A stretch of 7,273 nt of DNA from Deltaproteobacteria bacterium (GTDB lineage: Bacteria > Desulfobacterota > Desulfarculia > Adiutricales > Adiutricaceae), in NCBI GenBank assembly GCA_031279155.1, contig JAITJB010000045.1, positions 1 through 7,273 on the forward strand, in the 5' to 3' direction. Shown here piece after piece: positions 6,186 through 7,273 of this stretch; position 1 is the stretch's first letter, and each line of letters starts with the position of its first letter. The position numbers were made by a program, and so were the translations under genes. Under the pieces are notes generated by a model. That model was given only the letters and a program-made list of their open reading frames with translations. It was not told the DNA's origin and made no database searches.

Positions 6186-6968
6186 CTAGGGGGCGTCATT
6201 TTGGCCGCTAAAGGGTTGGTAGAAGACTTTTTCCAGGTATAGACCGTGGGGCGGGGCTACTGGCCCGGCCTTAGCCCGGTCAAGAGAGTCTAATACCAAA
6301 TTTAGGTAATCCGGCGATAACCTCTTGCGACCGATTAGATGAAGTGTTCCGGCGATTGTCCTGACCATGTGGCGCAGAAAACCCGAGCCGGTTATGGTCA
6401 GTTTTTTTATGTTTTCCTCTCTCGAAGTAATATGAGCCTGCCAGATGGTTCGGATGGTGGATTTAGTTTCCGATCCTTTGCTAGCTAGAGATTTAAAATC
6501 TCGACTTCCTATTAGATGGCTGAGGTTTTCTTCCATTAAGGCCCAATCTAAGTTGGGCCCCACGTGCCAGGCCCTGGTGATTAAAAGGGGATCGCGGATT
6601 TTAGCTGCGTAATAGTAATAAGCGTACGTTTTACCTTTGGCGCTATAGCGGGCGTTAAAATCTTCTGGCGCCTCTTGGGCTGAGAGTATGGCAATTGTTT
6701 TAGGCAGGATCGCGTTCCCGCCCTTAACTAGTTCCGAAGGAGTTCTGGAACTGGAGGTAAAAAAATTAACGACCTGGGCCTGGGCGTGGACGCCAGTGTC
6801 GGTTCGGCCGCTGGCAAATACTGTGATTTCATGGCCGCAGAGCTTAGCTAAGGCGTCTTCTAAAGTTTGTTGAATCGTAGGGCCAATGGCCTGGCGCTGC
6901 CAGCCTAAAAAGAGAGTGCCGTCGTAGGCTATGGTCAGCTTAAAGTTTCTGGCCCCATCAAGGGTCAT
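6186..6968 (-). CDS. truA: tRNA pseudouridine(38-40) synthase TruA
   Basis: This enzyme converts uridines at positions 38-40 of the tRNA anticodon arm to pseudouridine in the cytoplasm. The 260-residue length is typical. Family motifs appear in order: the N-terminal LTIAYDGTLFLGWQRQ (11-26), then TIQQTLEDAL (31-40), and the catalytic loop GRTDTGVHA with nucleophile Asp57 (residue 60 in E. coli). Later come KTYAYYYY and the RAWHV segment, then GFLRHMVRTIAG from residue 196 and APPHGLYL near 238-245. No key residue is missing. The start overlaps the stop of the upstream gene as ATGA (four bases) and has only a weak GAGA motif in front, so translation is probably coupled. It sits second in the visible operon, ahead of the Crp-type regulator. 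Confidence 0.97.
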   Translation of the reverse strand: MTLDGARNFKLTIAYDGTLFLGWQRQAIGPTIQQTLEDALAKLCGHEITVFASGRTDTGVHAQAQVVNFFTSSSRTPSELVKGGNAILPKTIAILSAQEAPEDFNARYSAKGKTYAYYYYAAKIRDPLLITRAWHVGPNLDWALMEENLSHLIGSRDFKSLASKGSETKSTIRTIWQAHITSREENIKKLTITGSGFLRHMVRTIAGTLHLIGRKRLSPDYLNLVLDSLDRAKAGPVAPPHGLYLEKVFYQPFSGQNDAP

Positions 6969-7273
6969 TTGGTTATCTCGTGGTAATAAAGCCCTTTTGG
7001 TTTATCGGGCGCAGGTCCGTATTCCACGCGGGGAGCCGCCCGGTCGTAAGGCTTGGTGAAGCGGTCGCCCTCCCACTTAAGGGGCAAGAGCTTAAACTGA
7101 GCCATCAGGTGAGCGCAAGAATGGCCGTTAATGCTGGTCACCGTAAAAACGTCCAGAGCTAAAGGATCTTCAGTGCTGGCGTGACAAGTTAAGCAGTCGG
7201 CAAAGCTCTCGTTTATGAACTCTAAATCCCTCACCGCTTGGCGGTCTTCAAGGGTATCGTAGGTCACAAAGTC
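6965..7273 (-). CDS. Unrecognised protein, C-terminal part, with CxxCH motif
   Basis: The frame is open to the window edge (Asp-Phe-Val-Thr-Tyr), so this is most likely the C-terminal 102 residues of a longer protein. The GTG at 7267 has no visible ribosome binding site in the six bases available and is probably internal. The visible part holds FADCLTCHAST, a CxxCH that could bind c-type haem or be part of a metal site, followed by NGHSCAHLMAQFKLLPLKW with another His, Cys and His. The tail (DRFTKPYDRAAPRVEYGPAP) is rich in Pro and charged residues. I do not recognise the family. Without the N-terminus I cannot say whether it is exported, which haem attachment would require. It ends in a four-base ATGA overlap with truA, so it is co-transcribed with it. 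Confidence 0.75.
   Translation of the reverse strand, partial: DFVTYDTLEDRQAVRDLEFINESFADCLTCHASTEDPLALDVFTVTSINGHSCAHLMAQFKLLPLKWEGDRFTKPYDRAAPRVEYGPAPDKPKGLYYHEITK

Noticed and set aside
4582..6210. Recurrent GCGGCTAAA-type word across the minus-strand genes
   Set aside because: It is the complement of TTT/TTA-GCC-GC codons for common Leu/Ala runs, so codon usage explains it better than a dispersed signal.
6045..7162. Three short plus-strand frames opposite the regulator, truA and the CxxCH gene
   Set aside because: All are antisense shadows of genes with clear motifs or coupling on the minus strand.

Overview
The window looks like a piece of a bacterial chromosome. Two ordinary, moderately GC coding blocks face each other, and an AT-rich, transposon-scarred stretch lies on the left. 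The tight minus-strand operon, the lipoprotein, TruA and the Crp/Fnr-type regulator fit a Gram-negative bacterium. A Desulfobacterota/Deltaproteobacteria-like source is my guess from gene style only. The decayed insertion sequence and very AT-rich spacer hint at relaxed selection, as in host-associated lineages, but nothing here proves it.

Layout. Positions 1-602 hold no convincing gene; 180-600 is extremely AT-rich. Positions 603-1688 are a decayed ISAs1-family insertion sequence. Its transposase (631-1675) has two in-frame stops, a frameshift and a C-terminal deletion. Positions 1689-1871 form a regulatory-looking leader: a TATAAT box, a hairpin that competes with a strong intrinsic terminator, and a possible 21-codon leader peptide that overlaps the next start. 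Positions 1872-4451 encode an 859-residue cytoplasmic alpha-helical repeat protein. Its repeat unit is about 40 residues, longer than TPR (34) or PPR (35). A hairpin over its stop codon probably serves as a shared convergent terminator.

The right half (4513-7273) is a minus-strand operon. In transcription order it holds the C-terminal part of an unrecognised protein with a CxxCH motif (cut by the window edge), truA, a Crp/Fnr-family regulator lacking the usual cAMP-contact residues, and a Sel1-repeat lipoprotein. Overlaps of 4 and 23 bases and a short gap suggest co-transcription and translational coupling.

The most interesting items are the 40-residue repeat protein and the attenuator-like leader in front of it. 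TruA and the Crp-fold protein are the only genes whose biochemical role can be named with confidence.
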